The notes below the pieces were generated by a model. The model ran no database searches and was not told the DNA's origin. It saw nothing but the letters and a program-made list of their open reading frames with translations. Source: Bacillota bacterium (lineage in GTDB: Bacteria > Bacillota > Clostridia > Lachnospirales > Lachnospiraceae). From it: a DNA stretch of 28,768 bases. This document shows, piece after piece, positions 1 through 7,567 of this stretch. The DNA lies in assembly GCA_023423045.1 (NCBI GenBank), contig JAFAGA010000058.1, positions 1 to 28,768 of the forward strand, in the 5' to 3' direction. The stretch's first letter is position 1. Each line of letters starts with the position of its first letter. The position numbers were made by a program, and so were the translations under genes.

Positions 1-172
1 GTAAACTTACCACGAGATAACTCTTTCGGCGATTTTTATCCTTTGTAGTGTAGTGACTTTTAGGATACCATAAAATGGCTTGGAAGGGTTATTTTATTTT
101 TAGAACTTTTGACTGTGCAGTAATAATGAAACCAATTAATAATAGAAAATTTAAGCTTAGGAGGAATTTGTT

Positions 173-1093
173 ATGGTATATGATATTGTTATAATCGGCT
201 CAGGACCGGCAGGCCTTGCAGCTGCTATTTATGCCAAGAGAGCAGAACTGAATGTGATTGTGATTGAGAAGGCGGGCCTTAGCGGCGGGCAGATTATCAA
301 TACCTATGAGGTGGATAACTATCCCGGAACACCGGGGATCAGCGGCTTTGAACTGAGTACAAAATTCAGGGAGCATGCGGATAAGCTGGATACGGTCTTT
401 GTAAACGGTGAGGTTACCGGATTTGGCCTGGATGGGGATATCAAGGTTATCACCATGGATGACGGAACCAAATATCAGACCAAGGCGGTAGTCATCGCAA
501 CGGGAGGAGCTCCCCGCCATCTGGGTGTGGATGGGGAGGAGAAACTGTCCGGAATGGGAGTATCCTATTGTGCTACCTGTGACGGTGCTTTCTTTAAGAA
601 TAAGACGGTTGCAGTTGTAGGCGGCGGCGACGTGGCGGTTGAGGATGCGATATTCCTGGCCAGAATCTGCAAACAGGTCTATGTGATTCACAGAAGGGAC
701 CAGTTCCGCGCTTCCAAAAGCGTCACCTCAAGGCTGTTGGCTTTGGAGAATGTAACTGTTTTGTGGGATAGTGTGGTAGACCGGATTAACGGCGAGGAAA
801 GAGTGGAATCAATTGAAGTCAGGAATGTGAAAAAGGATGAGAAAACCAGTTATGACATCGCGGGTGTCTTTATTGCGGTAGGTTATCTTCCTAATTCTGA
901 TATTTATAAAGAAATTGTTGCTGTGGATGAGGCTGGCTACATCATTGCGAATGAGAGCTGTGAGACAAATATTCCGGGCATCTTTGCCGCAGGAGATGTC
1001 AGAACGAAAGAGCTGCGCCAGATTATTACCGCCGCTTCTGACGGAGCCAATGCCATTACAGCAGTAGAAAAGTATTTGAATAATTTGGAATAG
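173..1093 (+). CDS. trxB: Thioredoxin-disulfide reductase (NADPH, FAD)
   Basis: Cytoplasmic flavoenzyme that passes electrons from NADPH through FAD and a redox-active disulfide to thioredoxin. The 306-residue protein has the usual family length. The N-terminal FAD-binding GSGPAG motif is at residues 9-14, the active-site CATC at C133-C136, the second dinucleotide motif GGGDVAVEDA at about 150-159, and HRR at about 173-175, which in this family reads the NADPH 2'-phosphate. A C-terminal AAGDVR closes the FAD site. The start follows AGGAGGA at 8-nt spacing. No thioredoxin gene is adjacent; the enzyme is a monocistronic-looking unit followed by a new promoter at 1175. I found no convincing sigma-A promoter within the 172 upstream bases. 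Confidence 0.95.
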   Translation: MVYDIVIIGSGPAGLAAAIYAKRAELNVIVIEKAGLSGGQIINTYEVDNYPGTPGISGFELSTKFREHADKLDTVFVNGEVTGFGLDGDIKVITMDDGTKYQTKAVVIATGGAPRHLGVDGEEKLSGMGVSYCATCDGAFFKNKTVAVVGGGDVAVEDAIFLARICKQVYVIHRRDQFRASKSVTSRLLALENVTVLWDSVVDRINGEERVESIEVRNVKKDEKTSYDIAGVFIAVGYLPNSDIYKEIVAVDEAGYIIANESCETNIPGIFAAGDVRTKELRQIITAASDGANAITAVEKYLNNLE

Positions 1094-1174
1094 TAAAAAC
1101 ATTACAAATAGCCGCCGGATTTAGTAAAATTGGGCATCTTAATAAAATTATATGTCGTTTTAAATTGTTTATTA

Positions 1175-1203
1175 TTGACACAATGTGGCATATTTGTTAT
1201 AAT
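1175..1203 (+). promoter_or_regulatory. Consensus sigma-A promoter for the NlpC/P60 gene
   Basis: TTGACA at 1175-1180 and TATAAT at 1198-1203 are both perfect consensus hexamers with a 17-bp spacer. The predicted start near 1210 leaves a leader of roughly 195 nt before the coding region at 1407. Confidence 0.85.
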
Positions 1204-1206
1204 TAC

Positions 1207-1406
1207 CTCAAACGGATGTAATAATTTTGTAACAATTCTTGGGAAGGGATAATTGTCCTTCCTGCTGGATGGCCAGTGGCGGCAGAGTATCCGCTTTGGC
1301 TATCATATACTGGGAGATTGTTGAATGCATGAGGGAACAATATCGTGCACCTGGCACCTGGCAAAGAGTATTTGTGAGTGCCTTTTTCGTGGGAGGTAAT
1401 TGATAC
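1207..1406 (+). promoter_or_regulatory. Long structured 5' leader of the NlpC/P60 gene
   Basis: This gene-free leader contains several short stem-loops: GGAAGG/CCTTCC at 1242-1262, CTGG/CCAG at 1265-1276, and ATTGTT/AACAAT around 1318-1341. A direct repeat CACCTGGCACCTGGCA lies near 1348-1363, and the ribosome binding site GGGAGG is near 1391. I do not recognise it as a known riboswitch; the c-di-AMP (ydaO) aptamer that often precedes such genes was considered but its conserved blocks are absent. Confidence 0.4.
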
Positions 1407-2681
1407 ATGAGAAGAGATAAAGCGATGAAGACAGCGCTGTTTATTGCTTCGGCTGCATTATATATTTCAATGCCAGCAGCCTCTGCCAAGGCGGATACAT
1501 TTCCGACGGAGCAGGGTGTGGCTGGCTTTGCTTATTTGCTTGATCATTATTATATGTCGGCAAAAGAGGATACAGTGGCGGCTGACAAGGCCCTGATTAA
1601 TATTTTGAAAACAGAGATTATATCACCTTATGCTAATCTGGGTGTATCAATCGCAGATAGTTATGTTAACATCCGAAGTGAACCCTCTACCGAGAGTGAG
1701 GTTGTGGGCAAGCTGTACCGCGGCTGTGCGGCAGATATATTGGAATATCTGGAAGGAGATTGGGTAAAGATTCAATCCGGTGATGTAAAGGGATACATAG
1801 CATCGAATTATCTGGCGATCGGGCATGATGCCGAAGCCATGATTGATGAATATGCGACGCAGTATGCGACGGTAAGAGGCACACAGACCCTGAGAGTAAG
1901 GGAAGAGATGAGCACGGACTCCACCACCCTGACCTTAATCCCTCTGGGAGAGACCTACCCTGTTGTTAAAAATCATGGCGCATGGGTCGAAATCGTATTA
2001 GGAACAGATGATCAGACAGGCGGTGACTTCACCGGATTCGTGTCAGGCGAATATATTGATCTTTCTGTTGAATTTAAATTTGCAATCTCCGTTGCGGAGG
2101 AGCAGCGTATCCTTCGTGAACAGCAGGAGGCGGAAAGAGCAGAAAAAGAGCGTAAGGCAAGGCTTGCACAGGAAGAGGCAGAGCGCAAGGAGGCGGCGAG
2201 AAGAGCAGCTGAGGCAAAGAAGAAAACCAGTTCCTCTCAGAATAATAACAGCTCCTCTAATTCCGGTTCCAGCTCCAACTCCAGTTCAGGTTCCAGCTCC
2301 AGTTCCTCCGGCTCGGGACGTTGTAAAGAAATTGTGGAATATGCTCAAAAGTTTGTGGGTAATCCTTATAAGTGGGCAGGGACAAGCCTTACCAAGGGTG
2401 CGGATTGCTCCGGATTCGTGCAGGCGGTTTATGCCGACTTCGGCTATTCCATTCCCAGAGATTCAAGAAGCCAGGCAGCATCTGCAGGGAAGAAGGTCAG
2501 TGAATCGGATATGCGTACCGGCGATCTTGTATTCTATGCCAACAGCAAGGGAACCGTGAACCATGTCGCTCTGTATATCGGCAACGGCATGATTGTACAT
2601 GCGGCGAATTCGCGGCAGGGTATTATTCGTTCTAATGTAAGATACAGAGATATTCATTCGGTAAGAAGAATTGTAAATTAA
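1407..2681 (+). CDS. Secreted SH3-SH3-NlpC/P60 peptidoglycan endopeptidase
   Basis: Probable exported cell-wall hydrolase cutting peptide stems. Residues 1-30 form a signal peptide (RRDKAMK, hydrophobic core, cleavage near ASAKA). Two bacterial SH3 domains follow (about 83-138 and 153-218), both with VNIR/LRVR-type starts and GYIAS/GFVSG ends. Then come a charged Glu/Arg/Ala coiled coil (about 230-273), a Ser/Asn/Gly-rich flexible linker (274-304) and the NlpC/P60 domain (305-424). The catalytic set is C334 in ADCSGF, H386 in NHVALYIG and H398 in IVHAA. The ATG at 1407 is chosen for its GGGAGGT site; an internal ATG at 1425 would also keep the signal peptide. A strong terminator follows at 2691, so the gene is monocistronic. 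Substrate bond specificity cannot be read from sequence. Confidence 0.9.
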   Translation: MRRDKAMKTALFIASAALYISMPAASAKADTFPTEQGVAGFAYLLDHYYMSAKEDTVAADKALINILKTEIISPYANLGVSIADSYVNIRSEPSTESEVVGKLYRGCAADILEYLEGDWVKIQSGDVKGYIASNYLAIGHDAEAMIDEYATQYATVRGTQTLRVREEMSTDSTTLTLIPLGETYPVVKNHGAWVEIVLGTDDQTGGDFTGFVSGEYIDLSVEFKFAISVAEEQRILREQQEAERAEKERKARLAQEEAERKEAARRAAEAKKKTSSSQNNNSSSNSGSSSNSSSGSSSSSSGSGRCKEIVEYAQKFVGNPYKWAGTSLTKGADCSGFVQAVYADFGYSIPRDSRSQAASAGKKVSESDMRTGDLVFYANSKGTVNHVALYIGNGMIVHAANSRQGIIRSNVRYRDIHSVRRIVN

Positions 2682-2690
2682 TAAAAGCGG

Positions 2691-2727
2691 AATAAGGGAC
2701 CCTTAACCTAGAAGGGTCCCTTATTGA
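2691..2727 (+). terminator. Intrinsic terminator after NlpC/P60 gene
   Basis: A 14-bp perfect stem (AATAAGGGACCCTT at 2691-2704, AAGGGTCCCTTATT at 2712-2725) encloses a 7-nt loop. The U-rich run is largely inside the stem end. Confidence 0.85.
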
Positions 2728-2746
2728 TTCTGGAACTTAAATATGA

Positions 2747-2775
2747 TTGGAAAATAACAGAAAGTGTGGTAAAAT
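2747..2775 (+). promoter_or_regulatory. Promoter for the PilZ gene
   Basis: TTGGAA at 2747-2752 and TAAAAT at 2770-2775 with a 17-bp spacer, about 55 bp before the coding start. Confidence 0.6.
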
Positions 2776-2829
2776 TAGCCTGATAATGTTATTCTGGAAA
2801 TTAATTCAACCAGTAGAGGAGTGAATCAT

Positions 2830-3198
2830 ATGCCCGAGAATGAGACGAAGGACAGGAGAAAGTATAGGCGGCTTCCGATCGAACTGCATTTGGAAGTGGA
2901 CGAAGTGTTTAAGCAGGATTATATTGTGATTCGAGATTTGAATGCATCGGTATCCGTATTTGATATTTCGAGAAATGGAATGGGTTTCATCAGTGAAGCC
3001 AGTCTGCCGCTGGGTTATTATTTCCACGGTAAAATTAATCTGGGTGATGGAGATTTTTTTCATGTAGTAATACAGATTGTCAGGGCTCATATTGCAGAAA
3101 ATAACGCAAAGGTATATGGAGCCGAGTTTATCGGGCTCGCCCCTTTCCTGGCCGATAAAGTGGATCATTATGAAAGAAGATTGAATAAAGAAAAATAA
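2830..3198 (+). CDS. PilZ domain protein (probable c-di-GMP receptor)
   Basis: Small single-domain 122-residue protein. The N-terminal RRKYRR contains the RxxxR motif and DISRNGMGF near residue 47 is the [D/N]xSxxG motif; together these are the c-di-GMP binding signature of PilZ. The remaining sequence fits the PilZ beta-barrel (YFHGKINL, VVIQIVRAH, KVYGAEFIG). I choose ATG 2830, preceded by GAGGAG at 8-9 nt; the in-frame GTG at 2821 overlaps that site and is unlikely. It is followed by a terminator and stands alone, so its target process (motility, wall or exopolysaccharide) is not indicated by neighbours. Confidence 0.8.
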   Translation: MPENETKDRRKYRRLPIELHLEVDEVFKQDYIVIRDLNASVSVFDISRNGMGFISEASLPLGYYFHGKINLGDGDFFHVVIQIVRAHIAENNAKVYGAEFIGLAPFLADKVDHYERRLNKEK

Positions 3199-3212
3199 AA
3201 AGATGGAATGAC

Positions 3213-3266
3213 AGACCAGACAATAGATTCTGTTCCTTGTGGATAGATTTTTTGGCTGGTCTTTTA
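3213..3266 (+). terminator. Probable terminator after PilZ gene
   Basis: AGACCAG at 3213-3219 pairs with CTGGTCT at 3256-3262, followed by TTTT. The long interior makes it weaker than the other terminators here. Confidence 0.5.
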
Positions 3267-3529
3267 ATTGCTTTTATACAGAGCCCTTTGTGGAATTCTG
3301 AAGTGCTTCAAATATTGTTATGGTGGCTTAAATTCTGAATAAATGGATAACATCTGGAATATTCTTTAAATTGATTAAATTTGAGCGACGTTTTCAGAGT
3401 AACGAAAAGTCTGAAACTTATCATAAATTCCTATTGACAAACAGAGGTATGTGCATATTGCACAAAGGATGCATCAAAGATGGTAAAAAATGGGTGGAAC
3501 CAGGGGTGTTTGTACAATTTATCAAAAAG

Positions 3530-3600
3530 TTATCCACAAGCAAGAACCCCTATTTTCAACTAATGAAGAGTTATACACGGATCTATCCACATTATCCACA
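3530..3600 (+). promoter_or_regulatory. Cluster of DnaA boxes
   Basis: Two perfect TTATCCACA boxes (3530-3538 and 3592-3600), one CTATCCACA (3583-3591, directly abutting the last) and one TTATACACG (3571-3579), all in the same orientation within 71 bp. An inverted one-mismatch copy, TGTGGATAG, lies at 3238-3246. The consensus TTATNCACA is that of bacterial DnaA. No dnaA, dnaN or rpmH is nearby, so a non-origin DnaA-binding cluster is more likely than oriC. Confidence 0.6.
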
Positions 3601-3919
3601 TTTAAACACTACTAGTGTCGGACATGAAAACAAGTGTCAATAACGAAAGTGCGTTTTGTAACTTATGATAAATCGCATTTTAGGTATCGAAACTTCAATT
3701 TTACTACTTGACAATTCAGTTGTCGGACAATAAAGAAAGCAAAACTTTATTTGATTAAAAATAATAAAATTTAGTCATAATAGTAAAGAATATACAAATA
3801 TATATGAATTTTAGGGTAATTAAAGAAGGTTATACAAATCAGCATATTGAGAAAGTTTATTATGGGGGAACCAGGGGACAAAGGGTGTTACTTCTCATAG
3901 GCCACAAACGCGAAGCGTG

Positions 3920-3965
3920 TTACTGGTCACAGAACTGCTGTATTTTGCAGTGGAGTGAACAGTAA
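3920..3965. repeat. Imperfect palindrome (hairpin element) upstream of hpf
   Basis: TTACTG-g-TCAC at 3920-3930 pairs with GTGA-a-CAGTAA at 3955-3965, with an inner ACTGC/GCAGT stem around a TGTATTTT loop. The preceding GTGTTACTTCTCATAG (near 3885-3900) resembles the left arm GTGTTACTGGTCACAG and may be a degraded second copy. No U tract follows, so it is not a terminator. Confidence 0.55.
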
Positions 3966-4006
3966 TCAAAGGTAATTGGAAGGGACTGGAGAAAATGGAA
4001 AGTGGC

Positions 4007-4035
4007 TTGTCACTTTTCAGGGCATATGGTATAAT
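4007..4035 (+). promoter_or_regulatory. Promoter for hpf
   Basis: TTGTCA at 4007-4012 and a perfect TATAAT at 4030-4035 with a 17-bp spacer. Confidence 0.75.
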
Positions 4036-4056
4036 GATATCAGCATAGCAGTGTTT

Positions 4057-4076
4057 ATACGTTGTTTACAACGTAT
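4057..4076 (+). promoter_or_regulatory. Hairpin in the hpf leader
   Basis: ATACGTTG-TTTA-CAACGTAT forms a perfect 8-bp stem with a 4-nt loop, in the short hpf 5' UTR and 18 nt before the AAGGAG site. It could stabilise the mRNA or modulate initiation; no U tract follows. Confidence 0.5.
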
Positions 4077-4108
4077 GCTAGCAAGAAAGCAAAAAGGAGT
4101 TGGGCATT

Positions 4109-4636
4109 ATGCGTTATATTATCAGCGGCAAGAATATTGATGTAACCGAAGGCTTAAAGACAGCTGTATATGAGAAGATTGGTAAACTCGAGAGATACTT
4201 TACTCCTGACACTGAAATTCATGTGACACTCAGCGTTGAAAAAGAAAGACAGAAAATTGAGGTGACAATACCTGTTAAAGGAAATATAATTAGAGCAGAG
4301 CAAGTAAGCAATGATATGTATGTATCCATCGACCTTGTGGAAGAGATTATCGAGCGTCAATTAAGAAAATACAAGAATAAATTAATAGATCACAAGCAAG
4401 CATCCTCGAATTTTAATCAGGCTTTCATAGAGGATGATTACTTTGAAGATGATTCTATTAAAATTGTGAAGACCAAGCGCTTTGCAATTAAGCCTATGGA
4501 TGCGGAAGAGGCATGTGTACAGATGGAGCTCCTGGGACATAGTTTCTATGTATTTCGCAATGCGCAGACAGATGAAGTCAATGTGGTATATAAGAGAAAA
4601 GGCAATACCTACGGCTTAATTGAACCTGAATACTAG
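4109..4636 (+). CDS. hpf: Ribosome hibernation-promoting factor, long form
   Basis: Binds stationary-phase or stressed 70S ribosomes in the 30S mRNA/tRNA channel and, through its C-terminal domain, dimerises them into 100S particles. The 175-residue protein has the N-terminal RaiA/HPF S30AE domain (MRYIISGKNIDVTEGLK to about residue 100), a variable linker, and the conserved C-terminal dimerisation domain from about 115 (IVKTKRFAIKPMDAEEACVQMELLGHSFYVFRNAQTDEVNVVYKR). It is therefore the long form typical of Firmicutes. ATG 4109 lies 9 nt after AAGGAG; the in-frame TTG at 4100 is inside the binding-site region and is rejected. It has its own promoter and terminator and precedes secA, a common arrangement in Firmicutes. 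Confidence 0.93.
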   Translation: MRYIISGKNIDVTEGLKTAVYEKIGKLERYFTPDTEIHVTLSVEKERQKIEVTIPVKGNIIRAEQVSNDMYVSIDLVEEIIERQLRKYKNKLIDHKQASSNFNQAFIEDDYFEDDSIKIVKTKRFAIKPMDAEEACVQMELLGHSFYVFRNAQTDEVNVVYKRKGNTYGLIEPEY

Positions 4637-4667
4637 AATTTAAACCATTTCATAAGAGATAATCATG

Positions 4668-4710
4668 GGGAGCTGCTTCCGAAAAAGGAAAACGGCTCCC
4701 TTTATTTATA
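4668..4710 (+). terminator. Intrinsic terminator after hpf
   Basis: GGGAGC at 4668-4673 pairs with GCTCCC at 4695-4700, with CTTCC/GGAA pairing inside, followed by TTTATTTAT. Confidence 0.75.
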
Positions 4711-4815
4711 TCATTAGGAAGATTGTCTAAAGGCAGCTGTGCGGCAGCGCAAGAGTCCATAAACAAGCTCTTTATTCTTTAAAATCGGAGATTTTTGGCA
4801 TAGGACAAAATTAAG

Positions 4816-4844
4816 TTGAATAGTACCAAGGTAAATGTTACAAT
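4816..4844 (+). promoter_or_regulatory. Probable secA promoter
   Basis: TTGAAT at 4816-4821 and TACAAT at 4839-4844 with a 17-bp spacer. The transcript would start near 4851 and so include the hairpin at 4866-4933. Confidence 0.55.
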
Positions 4845-4865
4845 ATTAGTTGAACGATTTTGGGG

Positions 4866-4933
4866 TTCTTGTGCAGGAAGTGTTATGCAAGAGCCGGCGA
4901 TAGAGCTCTTGCATAACACTTCCTGCACAAGAA
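4866..4933. repeat. 29-bp perfect hairpin in the secA leader
   Basis: The arms 4866-4894 and 4905-4933 are exact reverse complements over 29 nt, with a 10-nt loop (CGGCGATAGA). The right arm is followed by TCACTTTGGG, not a U tract. It ends 42 nt before the secA start and 27 nt before its AGGAG site. It could be a leader regulatory structure, a processing site, or a recently inserted palindromic element. Confidence 0.85.
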
Positions 4934-4975
4934 TCACTTTGGGTCAAATTTGGATAGTACAGGAGTGAACAAAGT

Positions 4976-7549
4976 ATGGGAATAATGGAAAAGATATTTG
5001 GGACTCACAGCGAGCGGGAAGTCAAGCGTGTGATACCAATCGTAGACAGGATAGAGACGCTGGAACCGGAGTACGTAAAACTGACAGATGATGAACTCAG
5101 AGCAAAAACAACAGAATTCAAAAATAGACTTAAGAATGGGGAAACCCTGGATGATATATTAGTGGAAGCTTATGCCACTGTGAGAGAAGCGGCGAAAAGA
5201 GCCATTGGACAGAGGCATTTCAGGGTGCAGCTCATCGGCGGAGTTATATTGCATCAGGGAAGAATCACCGAGATGCGTACCGGTGAAGGTAAGACGCTTA
5301 CCTCAACACTTCCTTCCTATCTGAATGCGCTGGAGGGCAAGGGTGTTCATGTTGTAACCGTGAATGATTACCTGGCGAAGCGTGACTCTGAGTGGATGGG
5401 GCGGATTCATGAATTTCTCGGACTGAAGGTCGGTGTGATTCTCAACAGCATGGAGAAGGAAGAACGCCGTGAAGCATATGCCTGTGACATTACCTATGCC
5501 ACCAATAACGAGCTGGGCTTCGATTATCTGAGAGATAACATGGTAATCTATAAAGAGCAGTTGGTTCAAAGAGATCTTCATTATGCCATTATCGATGAGG
5601 TGGACTCTATCTTAGTCGATGAAGCGAGAACACCTCTGATTATATCCGGGCAGAGCGGCAAATCCACGGAATTATATCGTGTATGTGATATCCTTGCAAG
5701 ACAGATGAAAAAAGGAACTGCCAGTGCTGAGCTTACCAAGATGGCAGCCATTATGAAGGAAGAGATCGAGGAGACCGGAGATTATATTGTCAATGAGAAG
5801 GAGAAGAATGTACACCTTACCGAAGAGGGTGTAAAGAAGGTGGAACGCTTCTTTAGTTTGGAGAATCTGGCTGATTCTGAAAACCTGGAGATTCAGCATA
5901 ATATTATCCTTGCTCTGAGGGCTCATGCTTTAATGTTCCGGGATAAGGATTATGTGGTGAAGGATGACGAGGTTCTCATTGTTGATGAATTTACCGGACG
6001 TATTATGCCTGGTAGGCGTTATAGTGACGGATTACATCAGGCAATTGAAGCCAAGGAAAATGTCAAGGTGAAAAGAGAGAGCAAGACCCTGGCAACCATC
6101 ACCTTCCAGAACTTCTTTAATAAATATAAGAAAAAGAGCGGTATGACCGGTACGGCTTTAACCGAGGAGAAGGAGTTCCGTGAGATCTACGGTATGGATG
6201 TTATCGAGATTCCCACCAACCTTCCCATTGCCCGTGTCGATCTCCAGGATGCGGTATATAAGACCCAAAGAGAGAAACTGAAGGCGATTATTAATGAGAT
6301 TATCGCCTCTCATCAAAAGGGACAGCCGGTTCTGGTAGGTACCATTACCATTGAATCTTCGGAAGAGATCAGTGCCATACTGAAGAAACATAATATTCCC
6401 CATAAGGTACTCAATGCGAAGTTCCACGAGCTGGAGGCGGAGATTGTAGCCGATGCCGGACAGCTTGGGGCGGTTACAATTGCCACCAACATGGCAGGCC
6501 GTGGTACGGATATTAAGCTGGGCGAAGGCGTGGTGGAGGCCGGCGGTCTGAAGATTATCGGTACGGAACGGCATGAGGCAAGACGTATCGATAACCAGTT
6601 GCGCGGACGAGCCGGAAGACAGGGAGATCCTGGTGAATCCAGATTCTTTATCTCTCTTGAGGATGATCTGATGCGCCTGTTCGGTTCAGAGCGGCTCATG
6701 GGTATCTTTAATTCCCTTGGTTTACAGGAAGGAGAGCAGATTGAACATAAGATGCTCACCAATGCCATTGAGAGGGCTCAGCAGAGAATCGAGAGCAATA
6801 ACTTTGGAATCAGAAAGAATCTGTTGGAATATGACCAGGTGAATAATGAGCAGAGAGAGATCATCTATGCGGAACGCAGACGGGTTCTGGATGGAGAGAG
6901 CATGCGTGATACCATTTACCGCATGATTACGGATACGGTGGAAGACTGTGTCAATACCTGTATCAGTGATGATCAAGCGCCGGAAGAGTGGGATCTTGCC
7001 GAACTGGGGGAGATGCTTCTGCCGATTATTCCCTTGCCTGGAATTGAGTTTGAAGCCGGTCAGTTGAGGAGCATGGGAAAGAACGATCTGCTCCAGCATC
7101 TGAAGGAAGAAGCGGTAAAGCTTTATGAAGCAAAGGAAGCGGAGTTTCCTGAGCCGGAGCAGATCCGTGAGATAGAGCGGGTGATTTTGCTTAAGGTAAT
7201 TGACCGCAAATGGATGGACCATATCGATGATATGGACCAGCTGCGCCAGGGTATCGGCCTGCAGGCTTACGGCCAGAGACAGCCCATAGTGGAATATAAG
7301 TTTCAGGGCTTTGAGATGTTTGACGATATGATTGCAGCAATCCGTGAAGATACTGTCAGGGCACTTCTTCATGTGCGAATCGAACAGAAGGTGGAGAGAG
7401 AGCAGGTAGCGAAGGTGACCGGAACGAACCGTGATGACAGCGTAGCCAATGCCCCTATCAAGCGTGCTGCCAAGAAGATCCAGCCCAATGATCCCTGCCC
7501 CTGCGGGAGCGGAAGAAAATATAAGCATTGCTGCGGCAGAAATGCGTAG
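4976..7549 (+). CDS. secA: Preprotein translocase ATPase SecA
   Basis: Motor ATPase that drives unfolded preproteins through the SecYEG channel. The 857-residue protein is full length. Nucleotide-binding domain 1 carries Walker A MRTGEGKT (100-107) and the DEVD box (207-210), followed by the preprotein cross-linking region. Domain 2 carries ATNMAGRGTDIKLG and the QLRGRAGRQGDPG motif. The C-terminus ends in the SEC-C zinc site CxCx8CC (C841, C843, C852, C853), which binds SecB or the ribosome in other bacteria. The ATG follows AGGAG at about 10 nt. It has its own promoter, an exceptional leader hairpin and a strong terminator; prfB, its usual neighbour, comes next. Confidence 0.97.
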   Translation: MGIMEKIFGTHSEREVKRVIPIVDRIETLEPEYVKLTDDELRAKTTEFKNRLKNGETLDDILVEAYATVREAAKRAIGQRHFRVQLIGGVILHQGRITEMRTGEGKTLTSTLPSYLNALEGKGVHVVTVNDYLAKRDSEWMGRIHEFLGLKVGVILNSMEKEERREAYACDITYATNNELGFDYLRDNMVIYKEQLVQRDLHYAIIDEVDSILVDEARTPLIISGQSGKSTELYRVCDILARQMKKGTASAELTKMAAIMKEEIEETGDYIVNEKEKNVHLTEEGVKKVERFFSLENLADSENLEIQHNIILALRAHALMFRDKDYVVKDDEVLIVDEFTGRIMPGRRYSDGLHQAIEAKENVKVKRESKTLATITFQNFFNKYKKKSGMTGTALTEEKEFREIYGMDVIEIPTNLPIARVDLQDAVYKTQREKLKAIINEIIASHQKGQPVLVGTITIESSEEISAILKKHNIPHKVLNAKFHELEAEIVADAGQLGAVTIATNMAGRGTDIKLGEGVVEAGGLKIIGTERHEARRIDNQLRGRAGRQGDPGESRFFISLEDDLMRLFGSERLMGIFNSLGLQEGEQIEHKMLTNAIERAQQRIESNNFGIRKNLLEYDQVNNEQREIIYAERRRVLDGESMRDTIYRMITDTVEDCVNTCISDDQAPEEWDLAELGEMLLPIIPLPGIEFEAGQLRSMGKNDLLQHLKEEAVKLYEAKEAEFPEPEQIREIERVILLKVIDRKWMDHIDDMDQLRQGIGLQAYGQRQPIVEYKFQGFEMFDDMIAAIREDTVRALLHVRIEQKVEREQVAKVTGTNRDDSVANAPIKRAAKKIQPNDPCPCGSGRKYKHCCGRNA

Positions 7550-7567
7550 CTTTTATGCCAACTAAAT

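Larger units (their letters stand above)
3199..4006. other. Gene-free AT-rich block with DnaA boxes and repeats
   Basis: About 800 bp without a supportable gene. It holds a PilZ terminator, an inverted repeat TGTGCA-TAT-TGCACA at 3450-3464, the DnaA-box cluster at 3530-3600, TGTCGGACA at 3616-3624 and 3721-3729, a very AT-rich tract at about 3735-3835, and a hairpin element at 3920-3965. GGAACCAGGGG occurs twice (near 3497 and 3866). The only long open frame (3371-3643) begins at TTG without a ribosome binding site and resembles no family I know. Confidence 0.6.

Noticed and set aside
1..172. Promoter or partial gene before trxB
   Set aside because: TTGACT at 109 has no matching -10 at acceptable spacing, and no coding frame reaches the left edge with recognisable sequence.
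1207..1406. c-di-AMP (ydaO) riboswitch
   Set aside because: Considered because such switches often precede NlpC/P60 genes, but the conserved aptamer segments are not found.
2008..2559. 183-codon + strand frame inside the NlpC/P60 gene
   Set aside because: An out-of-frame shadow; its Arg/Ser/Pro bias comes from reading the coiled-coil and Ser linker codons in another frame.
3371..3643. 90-codon open frame in the gene-free block
   Set aside because: It starts at TTG with no ribosome binding site, overlaps the DnaA boxes and palindromes, and its product shows no family features.
3199..4100. Chromosomal replication origin
   Set aside because: DnaA boxes and an AT-rich tract are present, but dnaA/dnaN/rpmH are missing and genes on both sides run the same way instead of diverging.
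4866..4933. Intrinsic terminator
   Set aside because: The stem is very strong but is followed by TCACTTTGGG, not a U tract, and hpf already has its own terminator at 4668.
6722..7528. 268-codon minus-strand frame opposite secA
   Set aside because: Antisense shadow of a highly conserved gene; no ribosome binding site or recognisable domain.
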